A DNA stretch of 32,176 nucleotides from Brevundimonas sp. (GCA_004296955.1 SCVB01000024.1:1-32176), one strand, 5' to 3'. Shown: positions 9,095-18,591, counted from the first letter of the stretch. Notes: a model not told the origin generated them from the sequence alone. A program made the numbers and translations.

Positions 9095-9123
9095 TTGACC
9101 ATAACGTGGCGATGTGGAACAAA
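9095..9123 (+). promoter_or_regulatory. Possible promoter of the CBASS operon
   Basis: TTGACC at 9095-9100 resembles a -35 element, with a 17-bp spacer to AACAAA as a weak -10 match, about 20 bp before the first CBASS start codon. Only the spacing and the -35 are persuasive. Confidence 0.25.
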
Positions 9124-9141
9124 TCGTGAAAAGGGGGCGAA

Positions 9142-10335
9142 ATGGCCTTGAATACTACGCCGCAGGCGGAAACCTATCTTGAGGGACTGGTAGAGACCCT
9201 CGCCGTCAGCGACGCGCGGTATGAACAGGCCGAACGGAGCTACAAGTCGCTGGGCGACTGGCTCTGCCGCCCTGACTCGTCCGTGCGCGAATTCGGGCCG
9301 AAGGTTTATATTCAGGGCTCATTTGGTCTCGGCACAACGATCCGCCCCATCTCGGATGAAGAAGACTACGACGTCGATTCCGTCTGCGAGTTCGAACACC
9401 TCACGTATAACAACTTACCGCAAAAGCGCCTGAAGGAACTGCTGGGCGACGAGATCGCTGCCTACCACCGCGCGCAGAACATGACGAAGCCCATCCGCGA
9501 GGGGCGGCGCTGCTGGGTGCTGAACTACGCCGACGGTGCGCAATTCCACATGGACGTTGTGCCCGCCCTGCCGAACGGCACGCGGCAACGCGTCCTGCTG
9601 GAAAGCCGTGGTCTCGATGCTCGCTTCGCTGCGACCGCCATTGGCATCACCGACAACGAGCACGCAGCCTACGAAGTTCTGAGCAACGACTGGCCCCGAT
9701 CCAACCCCAAGGGCTACATTCAGTGGTTCCGCAGCCGCATGACGGTTGAGTTCGAGAAGCGCCGCCGCATCCTCGCCGAGGCTGCAAAAGCCAGCGTCGA
9801 GGACATTCCCGAGTACCGCGTGCGTACGCCGCTCCAGAACGCGATCATGATCCTGAAACGTCACCGGGACACGCGCTATGACGGCGACCCCTGCGACAAG
9901 CCGATCTCGATCATCATCACCACGCTGGCCGCCCACGCCTATAACGGCGAGGACAATATCGGTGACGCACTGGTGTCGATCCTCTCCAATATGGAGAGCG
10001 CGATCATCTACCAGAACGGCAAGTACTTGATCCCGAACCCGAGTGACCCCACCGAGAATTTCGCGGACAAGTGGGAAGAGTTTCCCGAACGCCGCGACGC
10101 GTTCTTTGAATGGCTGGAGCAGGCGCGCACTGATTTCACGACCATCGCCCGCTCCGTTCAGCGCGAGCGCATGATCGAGACCGCCAGCGCGGCCGTCGGC
10201 GAGCGCGTGGCGAAGGCGGCGGGCAGCAAGGGTGGCGGGGGCGCACTGCGGGCGGCTTCAGTCGCTCCGGTTGGAGCGGGCCTGACATTCCCTGACAAGG
10301 CGCGTGTTCCCACCAATCCGCAGGGGTTCGCTTGA
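9142..10335 (+). CDS. CBASS CD-NTase (cyclic oligonucleotide synthase)
   Basis: A cGAS/DncV-like nucleotidyltransferase that makes a cyclic di- or trinucleotide alarm on phage infection. Seen in 397 residues: the QGSFGLGT motif (Gly59-Ser60), metal-binding acids in EDYDVD (Asp77, Asp79) and a third acid in FHMDVVP (Asp138), then a helical C-terminal domain (TPLQNAIMILKRHRD). AAGGGGG before the ATG at 9142 is a good ribosome site. The C-terminus ends NPQGFA after a flexible Gly/Ala-rich tail; in type II CBASS the synthase C-terminus is the part conjugated by Cap2. The gene overlaps cap2 by 4 bp. Visibly lower GC than the upstream relaxase indicates acquisition. I cannot assign the clade or product nucleotide from sequence alone. 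Confidence 0.92.
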   Translation: MALNTTPQAETYLEGLVETLAVSDARYEQAERSYKSLGDWLCRPDSSVREFGPKVYIQGSFGLGTTIRPISDEEDYDVDSVCEFEHLTYNNLPQKRLKELLGDEIAAYHRAQNMTKPIREGRRCWVLNYADGAQFHMDVVPALPNGTRQRVLLESRGLDARFAATAIGITDNEHAAYEVLSNDWPRSNPKGYIQWFRSRMTVEFEKRRRILAEAAKASVEDIPEYRVRTPLQNAIMILKRHRDTRYDGDPCDKPISIIITTLAAHAYNGEDNIGDALVSILSNMESAIIYQNGKYLIPNPSDPTENFADKWEEFPERRDAFFEWLEQARTDFTTIARSVQRERMIETASAAVGERVAKAAGSKGGGGALRAASVAPVGAGLTFPDKARVPTNPQGFA

Positions 10336-12062
10336 ACTGGCTCTTCCACCAGCCCACTCGGGCGGAAAAGGAGCGGGACGACATTGCGGAACTGCAAGAA
10401 AGTTCGCCCTGGCTAAGCGGCGCAACTGCCCGGCTAATACCCGGCCTGAAGCTCGCCGTGGACTTCACCCTAGCTATCGGCGAAGACCAACTCGAGTTCA
10501 CTCTGCACTATCCAGACTTCTTTCCCGACGTCCCGCCGTCTGTGATCCCCAAAGACCCAGGACGAATTTCGGGCCATCAGTGGGGTGCCGGCGGCGAACT
10601 TTGCCTTGAGTACCGCGCAGACAACTGGGCACCAGAATACACCGGTGCCATGATGATCAGCAGCTCCTACAGGCTGCTATCGGGCGAAGCTGGCGACGAC
10701 AAACCGCCCGTGCCTTCCGCGCACAACATGTCCGTTGGTCAGGAAGTCCGGGGCTCGATTTCCCGCCTTCTGCTGACCGATTCGACCAAGCAGCATCTGC
10801 TAGGCGTAGCCCCGCAGGAGCCCGTCGACTTCACCTTCAATGACCATTGGTACGCGCAGACATGGTTCGCGCAGATCACATCGCTGGCGCTGGATGGCGA
10901 GACGTTCTGGAGTGAAACGCCGCCCTACGTGGAAGAGATACCCACCAAGCGGACCGGCAAGGCCATTCGCCTGCGGTCAGACCAGAGGATTCCACAATCT
11001 CTGACGAGAGAGAAACTGCAGGAGTTGATGACGGGGAGCCCCCTCGAAGCGTGGGTTCGCGATCAAAGCCCTGATGTCGCCTTGTCGATCATCCTGCTGA
11101 AGGGCGGAACCGTCCGGCTGTTCTCCTTTTTTTCGGATGCGACCGCCATCAAGTTCGAAACGGTAGATATACCACCCGCCGGCGAACGCCTTCCGCCTTC
11201 GCACGCTGCTCTCGCCGAGAAGAGGGTCGCCATCGTCGGGTGTGGGTCGGTGGGCTCGAAGGTAGCAGTCTCGTTGGCCAGAGCCGGTGTGAAGCTGTTC
11301 GAGCTTGTCGATGCCGATCTGTTCTATCCTGGGAACATAGTGCGCAACGAGCTCGACCTTCGTGCTGTCGGCGCAAACAAGGCCAAAGCCGTCAAACGAG
11401 AGATTATTGCGGTACGCCCCGACGCGGATGTAACCGCCAGGAATATCGCGCTCGGCGGTCAGGAAGCGAGCGATCTAACAAGCGGTGCTCTGAAGGATTT
11501 AGGCAAGTGCGACCTAATCGTCGACGCGACCGCCGATCCGACTGTTTTCAATCTTTGTGCGCTTGTCAGTCGGAACGAAAAGAAGCCGATGGCCTGGGCG
11601 CAAGTATATGCGGGCGGTGTGGGCGGATTGATCGCCCGAGCGCGTCCCGAGATTGACCCGCCGCCGATGTTCGCCCGCGCTCAGATTCAGAACTGGTACG
11701 CTGCGCAAAACGTCCCCTGGCTTGCTGAGGAAGGAACGGACTACGACGCCCTGCCGGCAGATCAACCACCGCTCGTGGCAGATGATGCCGATGTCAGTGT
11801 CGTCGCGGCGCACCTTACACGCCTCGTCATCGACACCCTTACGCGTGGCCAAACTTCGATCTTCCCGGCCTCTGCGTATTGTATTGGCTTGGCTGAGAGC
11901 TGGCTCTTTGCGGCACCTTTCGACACTTGGCCGATCACCTACGCATCCGAGGGAACATGGGGCCCAACGGTTGAGGCGGACGCAGTCGAACGAGCTCTCG
12001 CGTTCATGACCGGTCTCCTTCCGAAGGAAGAGGAAAGCGAAGTGGCAGCCGATGCAGGTTGA
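10332..12062 (+). CDS. cap2: Cap2, E2-E1 fusion conjugating the CD-NTase
   Basis: Known: Cap2 is a ubiquitin-like E1/E2 hybrid that attaches the CD-NTase C-terminus to targets and primes it. Seen in 576 residues: an N-terminal E2-like domain with YPDFFPDVPPSV and active-site Cys91 in GGELCLEYRADNW; a C-terminal ThiF/E1 adenylation domain with the nucleotide-binding loop VAIVGCGSVGSK (residues 299-309) and NIVRNEL downstream; and Cys517 in SAYCIGL as a candidate E1 catalytic cysteine. The start is a TTG overlapping the CD-NTase stop (TTGA), so the genes are translationally coupled. The 3' end overlaps cap3 by 11 bp. Confidence 0.93.
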   Translation: MNWLFHQPTRAEKERDDIAELQESSPWLSGATARLIPGLKLAVDFTLAIGEDQLEFTLHYPDFFPDVPPSVIPKDPGRISGHQWGAGGELCLEYRADNWAPEYTGAMMISSSYRLLSGEAGDDKPPVPSAHNMSVGQEVRGSISRLLLTDSTKQHLLGVAPQEPVDFTFNDHWYAQTWFAQITSLALDGETFWSETPPYVEEIPTKRTGKAIRLRSDQRIPQSLTREKLQELMTGSPLEAWVRDQSPDVALSIILLKGGTVRLFSFFSDATAIKFETVDIPPAGERLPPSHAALAEKRVAIVGCGSVGSKVAVSLARAGVKLFELVDADLFYPGNIVRNELDLRAVGANKAKAVKREIIAVRPDADVTARNIALGGQEASDLTSGALKDLGKCDLIVDATADPTVFNLCALVSRNEKKPMAWAQVYAGGVGGLIARARPEIDPPPMFARAQIQNWYAAQNVPWLAEEGTDYDALPADQPPLVADDADVSVVAAHLTRLVIDTLTRGQTSIFPASAYCIGLAESWLFAAPFDTWPITYASEGTWGPTVEADAVERALAFMTGLLPKEEESEVAADAG

Positions 12063-12504
12063 GCTAGCCCCGCAGGTTCGGCAGCGCCTGCGGCGCGAGT
12101 TGCGGCGTGCCAAGCGTCGGGAGATCGGCGGCGTATTGATGGGCGAGCAGATCGCTGCCGGACATTTTCGCGTTGTCGATTTTTCGGTCGATGCTGTCAC
12201 CGGCAGCGCCGCGCATTTCGTTCGCAACAACGAGCAGCACGAAGTTGCTCTGCGCGAGTTTTTTCAACGCACCCGAAGCGATTACACCCGGTATAATTAT
12301 CTCGGAGAATGGCACTCGCATCCAAGCTTCGACGTGCGACCGAGCGTGACCGATGTCGGCTCGATGCTGTCCTTGGTCGAGGGCGAGCGGAGCATCGACT
12401 TCGCGGTGCTGCTGATCGTGCGACTCGATGTGTGGCTCTACCTCAGTCACTCGATCAGCCTGTTTGTTCGGGGCCAGCCACCCCAGATGATCCATATGAC
12501 CTAG
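12052..12504 (+). CDS. cap3: Cap3, JAMM deconjugating protease
   Basis: A 150-residue JAB/JAMM metalloprotease that in type II CBASS reverses Cap2 conjugation. All metal-site residues are present: Glu24 in REIGGVLMG, and H88-S-H90-P-x6-S98-x2-D101 in GEWHSHPSFDVRPSVTD. The start overlaps the end of cap2 by 11 bp, showing a compact operon. The length is usual for the family, with no extra domain. Confidence 0.93.
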   Translation: MQVELAPQVRQRLRRELRRAKRREIGGVLMGEQIAAGHFRVVDFSVDAVTGSAAHFVRNNEQHEVALREFFQRTRSDYTRYNYLGEWHSHPSFDVRPSVTDVGSMLSLVEGERSIDFAVLLIVRLDVWLYLSHSISLFVRGQPPQMIHMT

Positions 12505-12516
12505 GGGGGCAGCAGG

Positions 12517-13590
12517 ATGGGCCACAAAGACTATTTCATTCGTTCGGCTATCGACTTCGCGTTTCGTCGCAAGCATCCAGCCCTTGCACTGATTGTGGTC
12601 GGGGCTGGGCTACTTACGGCGCTCCTAGCGGGCATTGCCTTTAGCGCAACGATCCCATTGTCGAGCGGGGATCTGCGATTCAGCTTCAGCATGGAAGGCG
12701 GCGGAGCGGTCGTTACCTGGGCGGCGCTTACGGTAGCCCTGCTACTGATCGGGTCAGGCTTGATCTGGCTCTACACCGACTGGAGACGGGCGGACCGTCG
12801 CCGGGTCTTTGCAATCGAGTTTCGTGGACTCCGAGACTGGAACGGAACGCCACTCGTGCAAGCGATCCCCCCGGCGATTGAGGGGCAGCGGGTCGAAATC
12901 CTCGTAGACATGCGCCAGGGCGTCGCCGACGGATTCCTCGTCGCGCCAGAGACTGCAATCGACCGCCTGCTGTCGCTCCGAACGATACTCGATCAGCACG
13001 AGGACGGCCGAGATCGGGCGGATATGACCCACGTTGCCGGCGGACTCGCGCCGGTGCCGCTCAGCTTTCTGGGCGGTGTCCTGCTTGACGATGAGGCGGC
13101 GATCACATTCTTCGACTGGCATCGCGATACTCGGCTCTGGAACGAGCTCAATGGCGCGGATGACGGCGAGCGATTCACTGTCGAGGGGCTTGACGATGTA
13201 GCGGCAGGCTCCGCAGAGGTGATCGTGACGATCTCAGCCTCTTATCGCGTGGATGAGCCAGCCGCCGTCGAGCGCGTCGGCACGCTGCCGATCGTGCGGC
13301 TGGGCCTTCCAACTACCAACACGGGGAACCATTGGTCCGGCGACAAGCAACAAGCTCTCGCCCGCCAATTCCTCGATGCGATGGGTGAGCTCAAGAGCCG
13401 CGGCGTTCGCCAGGTGCATCTGTTCTTCGCCGGGGCTAACAGCCTCGTTCTCCGGTTCGGTTCGGTCTACGACAAGCGCAATCTGCCTGCGCTCACCGTG
13501 TACCAATACGAAAGCACGAGCTTCACCTGGGGCGTGACGATGCCCGTCGCAGGAGTCGCACGGCCGAATGTCGTGTATCCCCCAGCCTAA
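12517..13590 (+). CDS. cap14: Two-TM SAVED effector (Cap14-like)
   Basis: The CBASS killer protein: a membrane-anchored sensor. Seen in 357 residues: a short basic N-terminus, transmembrane helix 1 at about 20-42 (HPALALIVVGAGLLTALLAG), transmembrane helix 2 at about 65-89 (AALTVALLLIGSGLIWLYTD), then a cytosolic region from about 95 to the end. The final third (SRGVRQVHLFFAGANSLVLR, then NLPALTVYQYE) fits the SAVED nucleotide-sensor domain. Known: TM-SAVED (Cap14) effectors disrupt the inner membrane after binding the cyclic nucleotide. It starts 12 bp after cap3 and shares its lower GC. The SAVED call rests on local motifs and operon position, not a profile search. Confidence 0.85.
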   Translation: MGHKDYFIRSAIDFAFRRKHPALALIVVGAGLLTALLAGIAFSATIPLSSGDLRFSFSMEGGGAVVTWAALTVALLLIGSGLIWLYTDWRRADRRRVFAIEFRGLRDWNGTPLVQAIPPAIEGQRVEILVDMRQGVADGFLVAPETAIDRLLSLRTILDQHEDGRDRADMTHVAGGLAPVPLSFLGGVLLDDEAAITFFDWHRDTRLWNELNGADDGERFTVEGLDDVAAGSAEVIVTISASYRVDEPAAVERVGTLPIVRLGLPTTNTGNHWSGDKQQALARQFLDAMGELKSRGVRQVHLFFAGANSLVLRFGSVYDKRNLPALTVYQYESTSFTWGVTMPVAGVARPNVVYPPA

Positions 13591-13845
13591 TGGGGCTCGC
13601 TGTGCTCCAAGTCATCACTGGCAAGGTCTAGACTTTGCGCGGGGTCCAATTCCGCTTCCGGCGCATCGCCGACATCACGAGCTACCGCGCCTGACCCATA
13701 ACGGACCTTCGGCCGGTCTGCTTTGGGCCGGCGCCGGAACCTATATCTAGTGCGTCCGGACCGTACTCGTTGTTCACGTCCAGCGCGCCCTAACCAATCT
13801 GACCGCCCAGATCGTCATGGCCAGCGATCGGCCTAGTCTAGCCGT

Positions 13846-16296
13846 TCAGAAGCCTCGGGGCGCTTGCCGCCGGCCATGGCAGATCTTGTATTTTGACCCA
13901 CTACCGCATGGACATAGGGCGTTCCGCCCGATTCCACCCTCCGCAGCCGCAAGGCGACGGTTGACCAAAGCCTCCCCCGTACGGCGCAATTCGGCCCGCC
14001 TTTCGACGCTGAGCGCATTCAGGGCGATCCAGCTCCAGTGCAGATTGACTAGGACGCCGCCGGGGCCGAACTGCAGCTCCAGCAAGACCCGCTGGTCTTC
14101 ACCCGCCGCAGCCGCGACCTGCTCCGTATGCTGACGGGCCGCGGCGGCGTCACGCAAGGCCGACGGCGACCACACATAGACCGTCAGCGCGATCTCGCCG
14201 TGGAAGGACAGGGGTTTGGAGCGGCGATCAACCGATTGATCGATCAGGGCTTGGGCGACCCGATCGGCCAAGTCCGTTCGATCCTGACCTGACAGATCGA
14301 GAAGCAGGCTCGAGAGTTCCGACCGGCCGGGCTCGGCCTTCTGGTCGATCATGGCCAGGATGTCTTCGAACAGCGCCGGACGGTCTTGGTGCGGCGGCGC
14401 TGGAGCCTCGTCCCGCAGCAACCCCGCATAGAAGGCGTAAATCGGCGCTGTATAGCCGTCGAACCGGGGGATTCCGCCGCGCTTAGCCAGCGATCGGGCG
14501 TAGGCGCTGTAGTGATTTTCCCGCAGGTAGAGGCCTAGATGATCCAGCTCGTCGTCCACGTCGACGTCGGGCGACGCCGCCGCGAGCATCCGCTGCTCGG
14601 TGAAATGCAAGAAGTCGAGCGGATTGGCGAACAGATCGGTGAAGACCCGCAGGTCGTCCAGCGACAGGGCCCAGACAGGCCGAGCGCCGACATCGACCCC
14701 AACCGCGCGCAGATGCTGGGCACGGGCCGCAAGCGCGGTGAAGGCGTCAAGCGTGACAGCGCAGAGACTGACCTTGCGATAGTCGGACAGGCGGAGGCGG
14801 CCGATCTCCTGGTGGGCCGCGTCGAAAATCGGAACCTCGTCTTGACTCGCCAGATAGTCGAGGAAGCGCGATCCCTGCTCGGCCGGCTTGGCGACCAAGG
14901 CGCGCAAGGAGGCCAAATGGGCCGGCAGATCCGTTGTGGGAGAGGTCCAGGTGAAGGCCCCGCCCTTGATCTCGATGATGAACAGATGGCCGTCATAGGC
15001 GAGGATCCCGTCGGCCTCGTGCCATTGGGCGGGGCCGCCGTCGGGCGCCCAGCGATAGTAGATCGACTGAATCCTCGTTGCGCCAGGCAGGAGCCGGCCC
15101 AGCTGCTCGAACGGCAGATTCTCGCTGGCCGCCATCTGGCCGTCTTTCCACGCCGTCCGGTAGCCAGGCTCCAGGCCGATGACGATGCGCTGCAGGGCCC
15201 GGTAAAGATGGTCGAACAGCGCATAGCGATCGAAGCAGTAGGTCCGCCCGTCGAAACGCAGGAAAGGCCGCTTCATGGTGGGCCAGACCCGCAGCGGCCA
15301 CCCCTTGTCCTCGCCCGGGCCGAAGAAGTCGGTCTCCTCGCCGGGCGACCAGCTCAGGGCGTCGCGCAGCACCTGCGGCAGGGCGGAGGTCTTTTCGACG
15401 TCGAACAGATCCATCCCCATGAACCGTCCCATGACGTCGCGGCCGCGCGCGGCGAACGCCGGCTCCGCCATGACCACGGCCATCGGGTGGTCGTTCTCAC
15501 CCACGGCCCCGGCCTGGATGACCTCCTCCATCCTCTTCAGACAGTCTTTGTGGAAGGCTAGGGCCTCCACGCCCGCGTCGTGGAGGCCGCGCGTTAGCGC
15601 GGACTGGATGTTCTCCGCCTCTTGCGCAAGACCCGCGGCGTCCAGACCGAACAGCCGTTGCAGAACGGCCGAGTGCGGCTCCAGCAGAGCCTGCAGGGCT
15701 TCCCGCTCATGGTTCTGGAACCTGTGGCCGCGGACATTGGCCCACAACAGTTCGGCCTTCACTTGAAAGCCCTCAAGGTCCATGTCCAGATCGGGGTCGG
15801 CGAGCTGCCGCGTCGCCGTGCGCGTCATCGGGTAGTCAAGCGACAGCTTGGAGAACAGGGCCGCGATGTCGGCGCGCAGTGCCGTGAAGTCCTCCTCGGA
15901 GACGTCGGCGGCGTAGGGCAGTCGCGGCGGGACCGCCGCGATGACGCTCTGGACGTAGTCGATCATTCGCAGGTCGATTCCGTCGTTGCGGCCTGCGTCC
16001 GCATCCTCCCCGCCCGTCACCTGGGCCATGAAGAATCCATAGAAGGCGCGTTGCAGTAAACGATCCGGCGGAAGGCCCGCCACGCGGTGGGCGATCGCGT
16101 CCACAAGCGCCTGCATCTCCGCCACGACGCCCGGATAAAGGGCGGCGGCCCTTCTCGTCGCTTCGGTCTGTTGAGCCGGCGACATGCGATTGCGGCCGAT
16201 GACGACCCGGCCCTTGCGTGCGAACTCGAATGGTCCGACCGCGAAGGACTCGTCGGGCCGGTTGCGCGCGCGCCCGGCCTTGCTCTTCTTGCCCAC
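13846..16296 (-). CDS. SEC-C protein with PD-(D/E)XK nuclease-like core (A)
   Basis: An 816-residue protein of unknown function. The C-terminus carries a SEC-C zinc motif (NALCPCGSGSKYKICHG). The central part (about residues 420-445) reads HEADGILAYDGHLFIIEIKG, an E-x-D ... E-x-K arrangement typical of PD-(D/E)XK nucleases. The rest is helical and not recognised. The start is a GTG at 16296 with AAGGA upstream; the frame stays open 99 bp further but without a ribosome site. It follows the paralogous SEC-C gene by 123 bp on the same strand and probably forms an operon with it. Shared features include PLDFLHF near the SEC-C half. A defence role is inferred from the fold and from the CBASS neighbour. 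Confidence 0.7.
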   Translation of the reverse strand: MGKKSKAGRARNRPDESFAVGPFEFARKGRVVIGRNRMSPAQQTEATRRAAALYPGVVAEMQALVDAIAHRVAGLPPDRLLQRAFYGFFMAQVTGGEDADAGRNDGIDLRMIDYVQSVIAAVPPRLPYAADVSEEDFTALRADIAALFSKLSLDYPMTRTATRQLADPDLDMDLEGFQVKAELLWANVRGHRFQNHEREALQALLEPHSAVLQRLFGLDAAGLAQEAENIQSALTRGLHDAGVEALAFHKDCLKRMEEVIQAGAVGENDHPMAVVMAEPAFAARGRDVMGRFMGMDLFDVEKTSALPQVLRDALSWSPGEETDFFGPGEDKGWPLRVWPTMKRPFLRFDGRTYCFDRYALFDHLYRALQRIVIGLEPGYRTAWKDGQMAASENLPFEQLGRLLPGATRIQSIYYRWAPDGGPAQWHEADGILAYDGHLFIIEIKGGAFTWTSPTTDLPAHLASLRALVAKPAEQGSRFLDYLASQDEVPIFDAAHQEIGRLRLSDYRKVSLCAVTLDAFTALAARAQHLRAVGVDVGARPVWALSLDDLRVFTDLFANPLDFLHFTEQRMLAAASPDVDVDDELDHLGLYLRENHYSAYARSLAKRGGIPRFDGYTAPIYAFYAGLLRDEAPAPPHQDRPALFEDILAMIDQKAEPGRSELSSLLLDLSGQDRTDLADRVAQALIDQSVDRRSKPLSFHGEIALTVYVWSPSALRDAAAARQHTEQVAAAAGEDQRVLLELQFGPGGVLVNLHWSWIALNALSVERRAELRRTGEALVNRRLAAAEGGIGRNALCPCGSGSKYKICHGRRQAPRGF

Positions 16297-16419
16297 GTTC
16301 AGGTTTTCCTTCTGTCCGGCTTCGCCGGCTTTGCTGACAGATGGCGATCCGGCGCGGCGGGGCAATGGCGGCGTCACCGACAGAAAAGCGCTCACCGGTG
16401 CGACGGCCCGGCCCGCCGA

Positions 16420-18591
16420 TCAAGGGCGAGCCAAACAACATTTCTTGTGCTTCTTGCCGCTGCCGCTGCCGCAGGGGCAGGGATCGTTGCGCCCCGCCGA
16501 CGTTCGCCCGACGCGTCCCTCTATCGCCGCCCACGGTACCTGGGGGCGCAGAGGCCAACGCCGGGCGAGTCGGTCCACCTCCGCATTGAACGCCCAGGGA
16601 TCGCGGGAGCCCAGGCTCGCGATGATCGTCCGGCTGTCCGGGTCAATGAGCAGCCCGTACCAGCTGTTCGACCGGGTAGCGTATTTGCGCAACTGACAGT
16701 GACCCAGAAGTCTCGTCATCGTGTCCGGCGCATCCGGGTAGCGGCAGTGCACCGTCAGCCCCGCCTGCGCCTCCCCGAACGCCAGCGACAGGTCATGGAC
16801 GCGCCTGTCTCGTTGCGCGGCGGCGCAGAGGGTGTCGACGCCAGACCCCAGCGACCGCGCCGTCTCCTCGCCCAGTTCGAGAAGGAGCAGCCCCAGTTCG
16901 CCGACATCGGGATCATCGCTGTCCTCGATCTGCCGGAGCAGGCTGCCGAAGGTCGTGTCCCTGAGTTTGGTGAGTATGCCCGGCGGCGTCTCCGCGCCCG
17001 GTATTCCCTCCCGGCGGGCGAGCATGGCGATATCGAGCGGGATGCTGAAATCGTCCCCCAGCGTCACCATGTTGTAGTCGTCGTCGAACCAGAGGTGATG
17101 GGTGAGATGGAAGCCCAGCAGGGTGAGTTCATGGCCGGCCAAAAGCCGGTCGCCGAACCGCTCGCGCAGCGTCAGATAATGGAGGAACTGCAGCGGTGAG
17201 GCGAGCATCTCCGCCATCACGTCCAGGGCGAACACGTCCATGACCATCGGCGCCATGATGCGGTCGGTCGTCTGCGGATCAAGGAATTGACGCGCCTGGA
17301 AGGCGAGGGCCGGATAGTGGTCGGACAGGATGCAGAGCGGCTGAACCAGATCGAAATCGCGCGATAGATCGAGTGGAGCCTGGTCGGTGGTCTTCAGCCT
17401 ACAGGCCGGGTCCAGCAGGGCGGCGGCGCATCGGAACGCCTGATCGGCGGCGTCCTGCACGGCCTTCCTGAAATCATCCTTCAGCTGGAGATCATTGCCC
17501 TTGCGGGCCTCCAGAGTGAGGCGTTTGGACTTTGCCTGCACGACAATCGCCCGCCGGCCGAAGACAGCCAGCACATCGATCTCGCCCATACGGTTGCGAT
17601 CGGGACCGTAGATGTCGATGTTCCGCAACACCCGGGCCTGGCCGAAGACTTTCTCCAGACATTCGGCGGCGAAGGTTTCGGTGAAGGCCCCGCGATGGCC
17701 CAGGGCGGTCGGCCTGTAGGCCTTGTCGTCCGTCACCCAGAAGGCCGGGCTCTCATAGAGGGCTTCCAGCAGGCTATAGTGCTGGAGCAGCAAGAACTGA
17801 CCGTCGTCCCAATGCAGGATGGGCGTGGCGTTGGTCGCATTGAATTCGTGCAGGGCCGTGAAGCGCGGGTTCAGGTTCCCACGCGGCAGGGTGAAGGCGG
17901 CGAGCACGGCGTCGATCCGGGCGGGCGCGATCGCGCATCGGGCCTTGATCTCGTCGGCCGAAAACACGGATCCGGGCAGCATTGTCCAGGTCTCGGGCGG
18001 ACGCTCGGTCAGGGTTCGGGAGAGGACCATCTGCCGTTCGGACAGGATGTCCGCGAGGATCCGGGCGACGCTGACGGCGTCCTCGATCTCGAAGCCCTTG
18101 TTGGCAAGCAGCCAAGGATTGTCGGCGGCGTATTTCTTTATGGCCAGGGCCCGGTACTGGAAGCCGTAGGCGGATTCCCCGGAATAGAAGATCGGCTCGC
18201 GCAGGCCCGCGCCGGTCCACAGGGGTGTCTCCATTGTCGCGATGCCGTCCAGGACCTTGAAGCCGTCGCGCCACGGCGCCGACATGGCCTTGTGAAGCTC
18301 TTCCAGAAGCGCTTGGGTCCGGTCGATAAAGCCTTGGAACCGTTCGGGGCTCGGTAGGGCGCCGTCGACTGGCGACTGGACCATCAGTCCGATCAGGGTG
18401 GCGATCTCGGTGCGCAGCAGCCGGTCAGGGGCGTGCTGGCTTTCCATCGCCTCGGCGTCGAGCTGGTCGCCGTACCGGATGAGATTGTCGCGGAAATCGA
18501 ACCAGGCGATCACGTGCACGAAACCGGGCGAGCGGCACAGCTCAGCCAAATCGGCGAAGACCTCGTTTTCCGGCCGCGTCGCTTCCATCAT
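16420..18591 (-). CDS. SEC-C protein with NERD/PD-(D/E)XK-like core (B)
   Basis: A 723-residue distant paralogue of the next gene on this strand. The C-terminus is a SEC-C zinc motif (NDPCPCGSGSGKKHKKCC). Residues about 335-358 read GEIDVLAVFGRRAIVVQAKS, a D ... Q-x-K nuclease core resembling NERD/restriction-endonuclease-like domains. LASPLQFLHY and a REGIPG segment parallel the other SEC-C protein. The start was set at the ATG at 18591 (MMEATRPENE): the open frame runs on to 19047, but that part is Arg-rich, overlaps the divergent gene and looks like antisense shadow. It is transcribed away from the DUF4238-like gene. No toxin, helicase or sensor domain is visible. Confidence 0.72.
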   Translation of the reverse strand: MMEATRPENEVFADLAELCRSPGFVHVIAWFDFRDNLIRYGDQLDAEAMESQHAPDRLLRTEIATLIGLMVQSPVDGALPSPERFQGFIDRTQALLEELHKAMSAPWRDGFKVLDGIATMETPLWTGAGLREPIFYSGESAYGFQYRALAIKKYAADNPWLLANKGFEIEDAVSVARILADILSERQMVLSRTLTERPPETWTMLPGSVFSADEIKARCAIAPARIDAVLAAFTLPRGNLNPRFTALHEFNATNATPILHWDDGQFLLLQHYSLLEALYESPAFWVTDDKAYRPTALGHRGAFTETFAAECLEKVFGQARVLRNIDIYGPDRNRMGEIDVLAVFGRRAIVVQAKSKRLTLEARKGNDLQLKDDFRKAVQDAADQAFRCAAALLDPACRLKTTDQAPLDLSRDFDLVQPLCILSDHYPALAFQARQFLDPQTTDRIMAPMVMDVFALDVMAEMLASPLQFLHYLTLRERFGDRLLAGHELTLLGFHLTHHLWFDDDYNMVTLGDDFSIPLDIAMLARREGIPGAETPPGILTKLRDTTFGSLLRQIEDSDDPDVGELGLLLLELGEETARSLGSGVDTLCAAAQRDRRVHDLSLAFGEAQAGLTVHCRYPDAPDTMTRLLGHCQLRKYATRSNSWYGLLIDPDSRTIIASLGSRDPWAFNAEVDRLARRWPLRPQVPWAAIEGRVGRTSAGRNDPCPCGSGSGKKHKKCCLARP

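Noticed and set aside
13620-13700. Short remnant encoding QFRFRRIADITSYRA after the CBASS operon
   Set aside because: Only about 18 codons are open before an upstream stop; it could be a decayed gene end but is too short to assign.
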